Source: Clostridiales bacterium (GTDB lineage Bacteria > Bacillota > Clostridia > Christensenellales > Aristaeellaceae). From it: 64,000 bases of DNA. This document shows, piece by piece, positions 43,529-51,942 of the stretch. Position numbers and translations under genes: made by a program. The stretch lies in contig SVGM01000001.1 of NCBI GenBank assembly GCA_015056365.1, positions 186,001 to 250,000 of the forward strand, written 5' to 3'. The notes beneath the pieces were generated by a model. The model was not told the origin of the DNA, did no database searches, and was given only the letters and a program-made list of their open reading frames with translations. Position 1 is the stretch's first letter. The number at the start of each line of letters is the position of its first letter.

Positions 43529-44749
43529 TCAGAAGGCACTGCCGGTGGAAACAAGGAAATACAAATAATAAATCCCCGAGGCCACATGCCACAGCCAAAG
43601 CGCCCAGCCTGCGCCATAGATCAGCTTGCGGACCAGCGTCCTGCCGCCGTTCTCCTGACAGAAGCTGCGCAGGAACACGCCCAGCATCACCACCCACAGC
43701 ATGAACGATGAGCTCATATTGGCCCAGCCAAAGTTGCCATGGCCTTCCCGAAGACCTGTTTCGCTGAACAGCATAAATTCCACCGTGCTGAACGCTACCA
43801 TCAACAATGACAGCACCAACAGCCGGTTTTTAAAGATACCTTTTCGGTAGCAGCACGCCACGGCATACAGGGGGAACACATTCATCAGCAGCGTGCCTCT
43901 GAGCACCTTCCAGCACTGCGCCCAGCTGAAGCCTACCTCCACGCCGCTGGTGAAGGGAACCAGAACGCCTGTGTAATACAAATATTGCAGCAGGAAATAC
44001 GCAGCAGCCGGCAAAAATGCCAGCACAATCTGGCCGAAATACCGCCAGTTGCGGGGACGGCGGCACAGCTCCACCAAAAACATCACAAAGGCTGCGGGCA
44101 ACAGTGCCTGCATCACCGTGGGCTTGCAGGCAAGGCTGATTATCAGCAGCGCTGCCAGAATCAGCACCCTGTACCAGGGCAACATGGTTTTCTCGCCCTC
44201 GGTCTCCACCCGGGCTTCGAAATCATACCAGCAATACAGCACATAAGGCACGCACAGAAGCATGGTGGTAATCGCCGCCTGTTGGGTGGGATTGTGCCAC
44301 ACATTGGGCGAACCGACACCAAGGTAAACACCCGGATTCAGTGGATCGGCCACGTACACGCCGGTCACGATCATGGCAGTGCCAGCGATCAGCGCGATCC
44401 AGACGGGCTTGACCTGGCCTTTGCAGATTCGGGCGATCAGCCAGTAGCTCAGCACATAGTTGCAAAGCTTGAACAGGGCGCAAACCAGCGCCGCCGCCCA
44501 GTCCAGCGGCATCCCCAACTGATAGAGGGTGCTGGCGATCAAATGCCATACCGGATAGGAGATTCTACTGGTGATGCTGTGTAAATCAGCAAAATCAAAA
44601 TCTGCCGCGATACTGGCATGGATCCTCAGATCCATCTCCGTCAGCCAATATTGCCACCGGAACATAGCCAGTGACCCAATCAACACAACCGCCGCTGTCA
44701 GGAAAAATGCGATTCCCCAACGAACACGGTTTTTCTTCAATTCTTGCAT
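43529..44749 (-). CDS. Polytopic membrane protein of unknown function
   Basis: The 406-residue protein has about ten hydrophobic helices with a long non-helical loop after the first (LTEMDLRIHASIAADFDFADLHSITSRISYPVWHL; quoted as separate parts LTEMDLRIHASIAADFDF and ADLHSITSRISYPVWHL). The first-loop acidic residues and overall layout recall GT-C glycosyltransferases and EpsG/Wzy-type polymerases, but no family is recognised. The start at 44749 has AAGGAG 6 nt upstream; an in-frame extension of 45 residues lies mostly over the upstream gene region. It follows the loader operon by 52 nt. The IS ends 19 nt past its stop. Confidence 0.6.
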   Translation of the reverse strand: MQELKKNRVRWGIAFFLTAAVVLIGSLAMFRWQYWLTEMDLRIHASIAADFDFADLHSITSRISYPVWHLIASTLYQLGMPLDWAAALVCALFKLCNYVLSYWLIARICKGQVKPVWIALIAGTAMIVTGVYVADPLNPGVYLGVGSPNVWHNPTQQAAITTMLLCVPYVLYCWYDFEARVETEGEKTMLPWYRVLILAALLIISLACKPTVMQALLPAAFVMFLVELCRRPRNWRYFGQIVLAFLPAAAYFLLQYLYYTGVLVPFTSGVEVGFSWAQCWKVLRGTLLMNVFPLYAVACCYRKGIFKNRLLVLSLLMVAFSTVEFMLFSETGLREGHGNFGWANMSSSFMLWVVMLGVFLRSFCQENGGRTLVRKLIYGAGWALWLWHVASGIYYLYFLVSTGSAF

Positions 44750-44801
44750 GTAGTTCTCCTTTCGCCCAAGCCGGCGAGTGTGGTTGTGTACGTATGCGCC
44801 A

Positions 44802-45158
44802 TCAACGGCTGGCATCCTCCGCCACCCACTGTTTCCAGGCTTCTTCATCCGCGCCGACCGTGGCTTTGTTTCCGTTTCGCACAATGGGACTGCGAAGGGC
44901 GGAAGGATCCGCCAACAATTCAGCGATGATGAGACTGTCGGTGCTCATATGCGCCACGGGGCGCTCCAGAGCTTTCTTGCCCTCCCGATCTACTATCGCT
45001 TTAGCGCCCACGGCCCGGACAAACACGTCCATTTCCTTTTTGCCCAGCTTATGCTTTTTCAGATCCATGATCTGATAAGGGATGCGACGCTCCTTGAAAA
45101 AACGTTCCGCTTTGAGCACGTCGGGATTTTTCTTGTTTACATAGATCTGAATATTCAT
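44802..45158 (-). CDS. ArsC/Spx-fold protein lacking cysteines
   Basis: The 118-residue protein matches the ArsC/Spx/YffB family by pattern: IQIYVNKKNPDVLKAERFF, then RRIPYQIMDLKKHKLGKKEM and LRSPIVRNGNKATVGADEEAW. The last corresponds to the conserved L(I/L)(R/K)P(I/L) strand. At the active-site loop, where arsenate reductases and Spx have Cys or CxxC, it reads NKKNPD, and the whole protein has no cysteine. It therefore cannot be a thiol reductase and may be a regulator. It overlaps the DnaC-like gene by 4 nt. Confidence 0.8.
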   Translation of the reverse strand: MNIQIYVNKKNPDVLKAERFFKERRIPYQIMDLKKHKLGKKEMDVFVRAVGAKAIVDREGKKALERPVAHMSTDSLIIAELLADPSALRSPIVRNGNKATVGADEEAWKQWVAEDASR

Positions 45159-46156
45159 GCCTTCTCGCTCCCCCGCTTGAGCTTCCTGCGCACGTCGTCG
45201 CCGGTAAGCATCAGCCTGCGCCAGCTGGTATCATCCTGCAGACGGGAAGCGATTCGCTCGGTGTAGCGTTCCTTCAGTTCCGCCATGGTCAGGTTGGTAC
45301 TGATCACCGTATGCCGGCGGTTCATCTGCCGTTCATTGAGCAGATTGAACAGCTGCTCAATGGTGATATTTTGCATCAAAGGTTCGGTACCCAGGTCATC
45401 GATCAGCAAAACCGGGGCTTCCATCAGGCCTGCCAGACGGCTGCTGTCGTTTTCGAAGTATGCCTTTCGCGCCACCTCCAGGAGATGATACGCGCTGGTG
45501 TAGGCAGGCATCACGTCCCTCTCCACCAGCCGATGCGCGATGGCATGGAGCAAAAACGTCTTACCCAGACCGCTCTTGCCCATCAGCAGAAGGTTGGGGG
45601 TAACGGTGGCGGGGAAGCTGTCCGCATACTGCTGGCAGGTGTTCCGTGCCATCAGCGCCCGCTGGCGCTGGCTCAGCTTCTCGCCCTCCAATTTTTCTTC
45701 GTTGAAGAGACTTTCATCGAAGGTTTCAAAAGAGGCCGCAGACGCACCCAGTCCCAGAACATCCAGCATTCTTCGGTTCAACTCCTGCTGCATACAGCGG
45801 CACATCTGGCGGGATGGCTCGTATACATAACCCTCATCCCGACAGATCGGGCAGGTATAGACCGGCTCCAACGCGTTGGCCGGCAGCCCACCCTCCGCCA
45901 GCGTTTCCGCAATGCGCTGGTTCATCAGCGCCATGGCGTTGGGCAGCTGGGCGTTCTCACCGGGTTTCTTGCTGCGGCTAAGCAGGCTGGTGCGCACGCC
46001 GCTTAAAATAGCCGCATGACGGGCGTCCAGCAGCTGGCGCAGACCGGAGCAGCGCTGGCATGCCTCTTCTCTACGCTGGTCATAAAGCCGCATATTCTCC
46101 TCGCGTCTGTCGGCGTACTCCTGCTGGAGTTCCAAAATCAGCTTTTCACGCGTCAC
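45155..46156 (-). CDS. DnaC/DnaI-like helicase loader ATPase
   Basis: The 333-residue AAA+ ATPase has an N-terminal helical part. A zinc-binding motif CPICRDEGYV...CRC lies near residues 105-125, with Walker A GKSGLGKTFL near 195, Walker B VLLIDDLG near 255, and sensor/Arg-finger region TERIASRL. It resembles Firmicute DnaI/DnaC loaders that place the replicative helicase on DNA. It starts at GTG, overlapping the DnaD-like gene by 4 nt, and is followed by the ArsC-like gene. Confidence 0.9.
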   Translation of the reverse strand: MTREKLILELQQEYADRREENMRLYDQRREEACQRCSGLRQLLDARHAAILSGVRTSLLSRSKKPGENAQLPNAMALMNQRIAETLAEGGLPANALEPVYTCPICRDEGYVYEPSRQMCRCMQQELNRRMLDVLGLGASAASFETFDESLFNEEKLEGEKLSQRQRALMARNTCQQYADSFPATVTPNLLLMGKSGLGKTFLLHAIAHRLVERDVMPAYTSAYHLLEVARKAYFENDSSRLAGLMEAPVLLIDDLGTEPLMQNITIEQLFNLLNERQMNRRHTVISTNLTMAELKERYTERIASRLQDDTSWRRLMLTGDDVRRKLKRGSEKA

Positions 46157-47673
46157 AGCTTGCTCGCCTCCTCCAGATCCTCAGGGCTCATATCGTTTAC
46201 ATCGTCGGGATTATACTCCCGCTGTTCATACTGCTGTGCCAGCACCCGTTTGGCGCCGGGCGCTGGCTTGCTTTCAACGGCGTATTTCTTTCCTGCAGCG
46301 GCGGTATGTTCCTCATGCTCCTGCTGCGCCTCCGCCACGGTGGTAATATCCTTCTCGCGCCAACTGGTGAGTAGCTTATCAGCATAGGCCATGGGGTGAT
46401 CCACATTGCGGGCATAGGCTGCCGCCAGCTGAACAAGCGGCTCGCTGATCCGCCAGTCCTCGCGCCATTTGCGCAGCAACTCCCGGTTGGCCTGGGAGCA
46501 GGTAAGTTCTTTTTCCTTGCCCATGAGCACAAACAGCGACCTGAGCGTCTTGTCCTGCTGCGCTACATTCTTCAGGTAGGCTTCCACGTCCTCTGTGGTT
46601 TTCAGGCCGCGCTTGTCCCACGCTTCCACCAGCTCGCCCACCTGATCCAGGGAATGGGCGCCCCGGCGCTTTCCCACCTGACGCGCCGCCAGCACCACCA
46701 CTTCATGGCTTGCGTTCTCGCACATGGCGCGGTAGACAAGGCGTATGCCTTCGTCCACCACCGGTGCTTTCATGCCAAAGGCGGTGAGCATCTCCCGGAC
46801 CCGGGCGCTCTCGTCCTTCTCGCCGGACAGCAGTTTTTCCACCTTGTCCGCCGTGGTTGCCTTGCCGTCGCTGCGCTGATGAATGCCTTCCAGAATCTTA
46901 TCCAGATACGCAAAGCTGGGATCACCCTTGGTGGTTTCGGCGCAGGCGGCTTCGATGGCCTTGGGCGCAAAGCCCCACCGGGTGGTCCACTTCATGTACA
47001 GATCCACCTCGTCCATGCTGGGGCTGCGGCGCTTGCCAAGGCGGCTGAGCACCTTGCGAGCGCCCTTCCAAGCACTCTCGGAACGGCTGAACATCATCTC
47101 GGCAGCTTCGAGCGTATTGATCTTTTCCGCGCTCATCTCGCTGGCAATCTTCTGGGCTTCCTTGAAACCAAAATGCAAACCGCGGGTGGAAATCATGTGC
47201 CTGACCAGCATCAGTACCACCTCTGGGCTGAGGCCCAGCTGCTCCACCCACTCGTATGCCAGCACCGTTTCGCCGCCATGCAGCTTCCGCTTATCCCCAA
47301 AGAGGGCATACAAGGCCTGGGCAAAATCTTCGTACTGCTGATCCGGCTGGGTTTGCTGATGAAGGAAAGCTGCCTGCTGCACGCTGAGATAGCGGTACTG
47401 GGGCGGATTATCCTTTACCCGCTCCACAAGGCGGCAGCGCTCCCAATAGCGCATGGCTTTTTCCACTTCTTCCCCCGTCATGCCCAGGGTCTTGGCCACG
47501 TCCTCCACCATGCGTTCATCCTCGCCCACGCCTTCATGCGCAGCCATCAGCCCATAGAGGTAGACTTTTACATACCCGTCCGGTGCGGAGGGCATATACT
47601 CGCAGAAGAAGGCGTTGGATACCGCGGTGGCGTTCCAAAGAACAGCGGCGCGATCGTTGATAAAGGTGGCCAT
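46153..47673 (-). CDS. DnaD-like replication initiation protein
   Basis: The 506-residue protein starts MATFINDRAAVLWNATAVSNAFFCEYM. It has a winged-helix-like N-terminal domain (VAKTLGMTGEEVEKAMRYWERC) and repeated DnaD C-terminal-type segments (EVDLYMKWTTRWGFAPKAIEAAC; LLRKWREDWRISEPLVQLAAAYA). Each quoted segment is separate. It would act with the downstream loader in helicase loading or restart. The start at 47673 follows AAGGAG. It is the first gene of the operon. Confidence 0.87.
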   Translation of the reverse strand: MATFINDRAAVLWNATAVSNAFFCEYMPSAPDGYVKVYLYGLMAAHEGVGEDERMVEDVAKTLGMTGEEVEKAMRYWERCRLVERVKDNPPQYRYLSVQQAAFLHQQTQPDQQYEDFAQALYALFGDKRKLHGGETVLAYEWVEQLGLSPEVVLMLVRHMISTRGLHFGFKEAQKIASEMSAEKINTLEAAEMMFSRSESAWKGARKVLSRLGKRRSPSMDEVDLYMKWTTRWGFAPKAIEAACAETTKGDPSFAYLDKILEGIHQRSDGKATTADKVEKLLSGEKDESARVREMLTAFGMKAPVVDEGIRLVYRAMCENASHEVVVLAARQVGKRRGAHSLDQVGELVEAWDKRGLKTTEDVEAYLKNVAQQDKTLRSLFVLMGKEKELTCSQANRELLRKWREDWRISEPLVQLAAAYARNVDHPMAYADKLLTSWREKDITTVAEAQQEHEEHTAAAGKKYAVESKPAPGAKRVLAQQYEQREYNPDDVNDMSPEDLEEASKL

Positions 47674-47823
47674 GAAAGCGCTCCTTTCGACAGAAGGGGT
47701 AATAATATCAGTATAACACAATCCCCCCGGTAAAGAAAAGCCTTTCCCCAAGACAGGGGTTGTGGTATAATGTTAGTGGTGTCATTATGCAATTTTGGGG
47801 ATTTCCCGGCAAGGAGGACGCCT

Positions 47824-48873
47824 ATGTGGAACGCAGTGGACGATTTGCTTAATCGCGCCATTGAAAAAAACATCTTTCCCGGCTGTGCCATCGCAGCAGG
47901 TCAGCGCCACGAGGTGCTGTATGCCAAAACGTACGGACGGCTGCTGCGCAACGGCAGCAAGCCCGTGACCCAAGCCACCCGCTACGACGTGGGTGCGCTG
48001 ACTCAAGTGATGGCGACCATGCCGCTGACGCTGGCCGCCATGGAAAACGGTCTGATTTCGCTGGACGATTCCATCTGCCGTTATGTGGATTCTGTTCCTG
48101 CGGATAAGCGCAGCATTACGCTGGAGCAACTGCTAAGCCACACTTCCGGTCTCACTGCTTCGTTCTCTCTGGAACACGAAGCAGAGAATGCCGACGGTGT
48201 GCTCAAGGCCATTCTGACCCGCCCGCTGGAGCATCAGCCCGGCAACCGGGTCCGCCGCTGTTCCATGGGTTATATTCTGCTGGGCTTCATCCTGGAGAAG
48301 GTCTTTGGCATGCACTTTGACCAGGCAGTCAAGCGTTATGTAACAGCGCCCCTGGGCATGAAGGCCACCGGATTCCTTCCCTCCGGCGATGACATCGCGC
48401 CTACGGTTTTCTCAGACGAAAACGGTCAGCCCCACGCAGGCTACCCTTTGGACGGCAACGCCCGGTTCCTGCACGGCATCGCCGGTCACGCGGGTTTGTT
48501 TACCTCGCTGGATGATATCACCGCCTTCGCTTCCATGCTGGCCTGCAAGGGACGCGTCGGCGAGGGGGTGGTCTTTGCCCAGCGCAGCATTCATCTGGCA
48601 TCCACCGAGCGTACCCGCGGCATGAACGAAGCCCGCGGCTACGGCTTCAAAATCGTCAAGCGTTCCAACCCGTTCCTGGGACATCTGATGCCCAGCGACA
48701 GCTACGGCCTGCAGGATGCCGCCAGCGGTTCTCTGATTGCCGTCAACCCGTCGGACGGATTCTTCCTGGCAGTGCTGCTCAATGCCTGCGAAGCTTCTGC
48801 TCACCCCGACGAAATGGACCGAATGCGCAAGGTGCTGATCAACACGGCATACGCGGCCTTCCAGCGCGGCTGA
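47824..48873 (+). CDS. Serine-hydrolase (beta-lactamase/PBP-like) homologue, catalytic residues lost
   Basis: The 349-residue protein aligns with the class C beta-lactamase-like family from DDLLNRAIEKNIFPGCAIAAG to the C-terminal VAVNPSDGFFLAVLLN-like block. At the SxxK site it reads D-V-G57-A58-L-T-Q61, so Ser is Ala and Lys is Gln. At the YxN site it reads C146-S-M148. The H-x-G region (GHAGLF, H222) is kept. No signal peptide is present. It is probably a non-enzymatic paralogue. The start at 47824 follows AAGGAGG; TATAAT lies at 47766-47771. Confidence 0.85.
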   Translation: MWNAVDDLLNRAIEKNIFPGCAIAAGQRHEVLYAKTYGRLLRNGSKPVTQATRYDVGALTQVMATMPLTLAAMENGLISLDDSICRYVDSVPADKRSITLEQLLSHTSGLTASFSLEHEAENADGVLKAILTRPLEHQPGNRVRRCSMGYILLGFILEKVFGMHFDQAVKRYVTAPLGMKATGFLPSGDDIAPTVFSDENGQPHAGYPLDGNARFLHGIAGHAGLFTSLDDITAFASMLACKGRVGEGVVFAQRSIHLASTERTRGMNEARGYGFKIVKRSNPFLGHLMPSDSYGLQDAASGSLIAVNPSDGFFLAVLLNACEASAHPDEMDRMRKVLINTAYAAFQRG

Positions 48874-48946
48874 GTCGCAAAAAACATAATTCCACCCTCA
48901 TTTTGGCTTACATATGAATCCACACAACAAAAGGAGTGTATCTGGT

Positions 48947-50254
48947 ATGTCTACTCTCAAGCAAAGAATTCTCGATCGTCAAGTTACCCTGGGCGTTGTT
49001 GGTCTGGGCTACGTTGGTCTGCCGCTGGCTGTGGAAAAGGCCAAGGCTGGCTTCAAGGTAATCGGCTTCGATGTTCAGGATCAAAAGGTGGCCATGGTGA
49101 ACGAAGGTCACAACTATATCGGCGACGTAGTGGACAGCGACCTGAAGGAGATCGTGGAAAGCGGCCTGCTCCGCGCCACCACCGACTTTGCCTCCGTTGC
49201 TTCCTGCGACTGTGTCTGCATTGCCGTGCCCACTCCGCTGGACGCGCATCAGCAGCCTGATATCAGCTATGTAAAGTCCTCCACCGAAAGCATCCTCCCC
49301 CATCTGCACAAGGACATGCTGGTGGTGCTGGAGTCCACTACTTATCCCGGAACCACCGAAGAGCTGCTCAAGCCCATTCTGGAATCCTCCGGTCTCAAGT
49401 GCGGCGAGGACTTCTATCTGGCTTTCTCCCCCGAGCGCGTCGATCCCGGCAACCTCATCTACAAGACCAAGAACACCCCCAAGGTCGTCGGCGGCATCAC
49501 CCCTGAATGCACCGACATCGCCGCCACCCTGTACGAGGCTGTTCTGGAGGCTCCTGTGCATCGCGTGTCCAGCCCTGCCGTGGCCGAGATGGAAAAGATC
49601 CTTGAAAACACCTACCGTAACGTGAACATCGGCCTGATCAACGAGCTGGCCATGCTGTGCGACAAGATGGGCATCAACGTGTGGGAAGTGGTGGACGCCG
49701 CCAAATCCAAGCCCTACGGCTTCCAGGCCTTCTATCCCGGCCCCGGTCTGGGCGGTCACTGCATCCCGCTGGATCCCTACTACCTGAGCTGGAAGGCCCG
49801 CGAGTACGGCTTCCACACCTCCATGATCGAAAGCAGCATGATGGTCAATGACCGCATGCCTGAATACTGTGTGGATCGCGCCATGGCGGCTCTGAACGGC
49901 CACAAGAAGGCGCTCAACGGCGCCAAGGTGCTGGTGCTGGGCGTTGCCTACAAGCAGGATATCGACGACTACCGCGAGTCCCCCGCCATCCGCGTGATCG
50001 AGCACCTGAAGGAACGCGGCGCCGAGGTTACCTATTACGATCCCTTCATCACCGAATACCGCGAACACGGTGTGACGGAAAAGGGCCTCACCGAGCTGAC
50101 CCCCGAGATCGTCAAGGCCGCCGATCTGGTGATGGTCACCACCGCACACACCACCGTGGATTATCAAATGGTGGCGGACAATGCCCAGCTGATCTTTGAC
50201 ACCAAGAACGCCATGAAGGCCATCCAGAACCGCGACAACTTGCAGGTGCTGTAA
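48947..50254 (+). CDS. wbpA: UDP-N-acetylglucosamine 6-dehydrogenase (WbpA-like)
   Basis: The 435-residue enzyme has the NAD-binding GVVGLGYVGLPLAVEKA and the catalytic cysteine in GLGGHCIPLDPYYLSW. It also has the Lys/Asn motif ENTYRNVNIGLINELAM and the C-terminal Rossmann domain VLVLGVAYKQDIDDYRESP. It belongs to the WbpA/WecC group rather than the UDP-glucose dehydrogenases. The following WbpB/D/E-like genes point to UDP-GlcNAc as substrate. The start at 48947 follows AAGGAGTG; an upstream ATG at 48914 has no ribosome site. Confidence 0.88.
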   Translation: MSTLKQRILDRQVTLGVVGLGYVGLPLAVEKAKAGFKVIGFDVQDQKVAMVNEGHNYIGDVVDSDLKEIVESGLLRATTDFASVASCDCVCIAVPTPLDAHQQPDISYVKSSTESILPHLHKDMLVVLESTTYPGTTEELLKPILESSGLKCGEDFYLAFSPERVDPGNLIYKTKNTPKVVGGITPECTDIAATLYEAVLEAPVHRVSSPAVAEMEKILENTYRNVNIGLINELAMLCDKMGINVWEVVDAAKSKPYGFQAFYPGPGLGGHCIPLDPYYLSWKAREYGFHTSMIESSMMVNDRMPEYCVDRAMAALNGHKKALNGAKVLVLGVAYKQDIDDYRESPAIRVIEHLKERGAEVTYYDPFITEYREHGVTEKGLTELTPEIVKAADLVMVTTAHTTVDYQMVADNAQLIFDTKNAMKAIQNRDNLQVL

Positions 50255-50275
50255 GCCCGGAAGGAGCTATTTCCC

Positions 50276-51376
50276 ATGAACACGCCTCTTCGTTATGCGC
50301 TGATCGGCTGCGGACGCATTGCGCCCAACCACATTGCCGCATATATGAACAACCGCGCCCAGCTGAGCCTGTGCGCGGTCTGCGACCCCATTCCTGAGCG
50401 GATGGAGCAGGTGCTTTCTCCCCTTTCCGAGGAAGAAAAAGCGCAGGTGCGCCGCTACACCGACTATCGAGAAATGCTGAAGGCCGAGAAGCCCGAGCTG
50501 TGCGCCATCGCCACCGAAAGCGGCAAGCACGCCGCCATCGGTCTGGATGTGATCGCAGCCGGCAGTAGCCTGATCATTGAAAAGCCGATTGCGCTCAGCA
50601 TCAAGGACGCCAGGGCGCTGGTCGCCGCGGCAAAGGAAGCCGGCGTCAAGCTGTGCGCCTGCCATCAGAACCGCTTCAACAAGTCCATCCAGAAGATCCG
50701 CTCCGCGGTGGAAGAGAACCGCTTCGGCAAGATGCTCCACGGTGCGGCGCACATCCGCTGGAACCGTGGCCCTGCTTACTATGAGCAGGCCAAATGGCGC
50801 GGCACCTGGGAACAGGACGGCGGCGCGCTGATGAATCAGTGCATCCACAACATCGACCTGCTGCGCTGGATGATGGGCGACGAAGTGACCGAAGTGATGG
50901 CTTACACCGACAACCTCTGCCACGACTTTATTGAGGCGGAGGATCTGGGCATGGCCATGGTGCGCTTTGCAAACGGCTCCTATGGTCTCATCGAAGGCAC
51001 CACCAACATCTACCCCCACAATCTGGAGGAGACCCTCTACCTGTTCGGTACCGAAGGCACCGTCAAGGCCGGCGGCAAGAGCGTCAATATCATCGAAGAG
51101 TGGGATTTCAAGGACGGTCGGGGCGACCCTGCCGCCATCAAGCAGCATTACGGTGAAAACCCGCCCAACGTATACGGTTTCGGCCATACGCCCCTGTATA
51201 AGGACGTGATCGCCGCCATCCGCGAAGACCGCGCCCCCTATGTGGACGGCGAAGCGGGACTTCGCGCGCTGGAAATGGTGCTGGCCATCTACAAGTCCGC
51301 TGCGGAGCACCGTCCTGTGCAGCTGCCGCTGGAGGACTGCTCCACCATGGATTTTGTGGGGAGGTTTGACCGATGA
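50276..51376 (+). CDS. wbpB: UDP-GlcNAcA 3-dehydrogenase (WbpB-like Gfo/Idh/MocA oxidoreductase)
   Basis: The 366-residue protein begins YALIGCGRIAPNHI, the Gfo/Idh/MocA Rossmann motif. It has EKPIALSIKDARALV with the conserved Glu-Lys-Pro, and CACHQNRFNKSIQKIR and GGALMNQCIHNIDLLRW with the active-site His. WbpB oxidises C3 of UDP-GlcNAc uronate, using a tightly bound NAD. The next gene starts inside its stop (4-nt overlap). GGAGC precedes the ATG. Confidence 0.88.
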   Translation: MNTPLRYALIGCGRIAPNHIAAYMNNRAQLSLCAVCDPIPERMEQVLSPLSEEEKAQVRRYTDYREMLKAEKPELCAIATESGKHAAIGLDVIAAGSSLIIEKPIALSIKDARALVAAAKEAGVKLCACHQNRFNKSIQKIRSAVEENRFGKMLHGAAHIRWNRGPAYYEQAKWRGTWEQDGGALMNQCIHNIDLLRWMMGDEVTEVMAYTDNLCHDFIEAEDLGMAMVRFANGSYGLIEGTTNIYPHNLEETLYLFGTEGTVKAGGKSVNIIEEWDFKDGRGDPAAIKQHYGENPPNVYGFGHTPLYKDVIAAIREDRAPYVDGEAGLRALEMVLAIYKSAAEHRPVQLPLEDCSTMDFVGRFDR

Positions 51377-51942
51377 GCGCCTATGTGCATCCCACCTCCA
51401 TCGTGGATGAGGGCGCGGAGCTGGGCGAAGGCACCAAGGTGTGGCACTTTTGCCACGTGGAGGGCGAAAGCCGCATCGGCAAAAGCTGCTCCATCGGCCA
51501 GAACTGCTACATCGGAAAGCGGGTCACCATCGGCGATGGCTGCAAGCTGCAAAACAATGTAAGCATCTATGAAGGCGTAACGCTGGGCAACGGCGTTTTC
51601 TGCGGCCCCAGCTGCGTTTTCACCAACGATTTGACCCCCCGGGCGCTCTACCCCAAGGGTCACGAAAACTTTGTCCAAACCCCCGTGGAGGACGGTGCCT
51701 CCATTGGCGCCAACGCCACCGTGGTCTGCGGTCACCGCATCGGCCGCTGCGCCATGATCGGTGCAGGCGCAGTGGTGACCACCGATGTGCCACCCCATGC
51801 GTTGATGCTGGGCGTGCCTGCTCGTCAGCAGGGCTATGTGTGCACCTGCGGACAGCGGCTCAAGGGGGATTCTCTTGAATGCACGGTCTGTGGACGGCGC
51901 TTCGAACAGGATGGAGCCGGATTAAAGGAGCTGTCAAAATGA
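51373..51942 (+). CDS. wbpD: WbpD-like hexapeptide N-acetyltransferase with zinc ribbon
   Basis: The 189-residue protein is a left-handed beta-helix acyltransferase: VHPTSIVDEGAELGEGTKVWHFCHVEGE, repeated I-G-x4 turns, and IGANATVVCGHRIGRCAMIGAGAVVTTDVPP. It would acetylate the 3-amino group of UDP-GlcNAc3NA. The C-terminus has a ribbon-like pair C157-x-C159 and C170-x2-C173. It overlaps both neighbours by 4 nt. Confidence 0.88.
   Translation: MSAYVHPTSIVDEGAELGEGTKVWHFCHVEGESRIGKSCSIGQNCYIGKRVTIGDGCKLQNNVSIYEGVTLGNGVFCGPSCVFTNDLTPRALYPKGHENFVQTPVEDGASIGANATVVCGHRIGRCAMIGAGAVVTTDVPPHALMLGVPARQQGYVCTCGQRLKGDSLECTVCGRRFEQDGAGLKELSK

Noticed and set aside
48914..48946. Earlier start for the WbpA-like gene
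   Set aside because: The upstream ATG has no ribosome site, while the ATG at 48947 follows AAGGAGTG.
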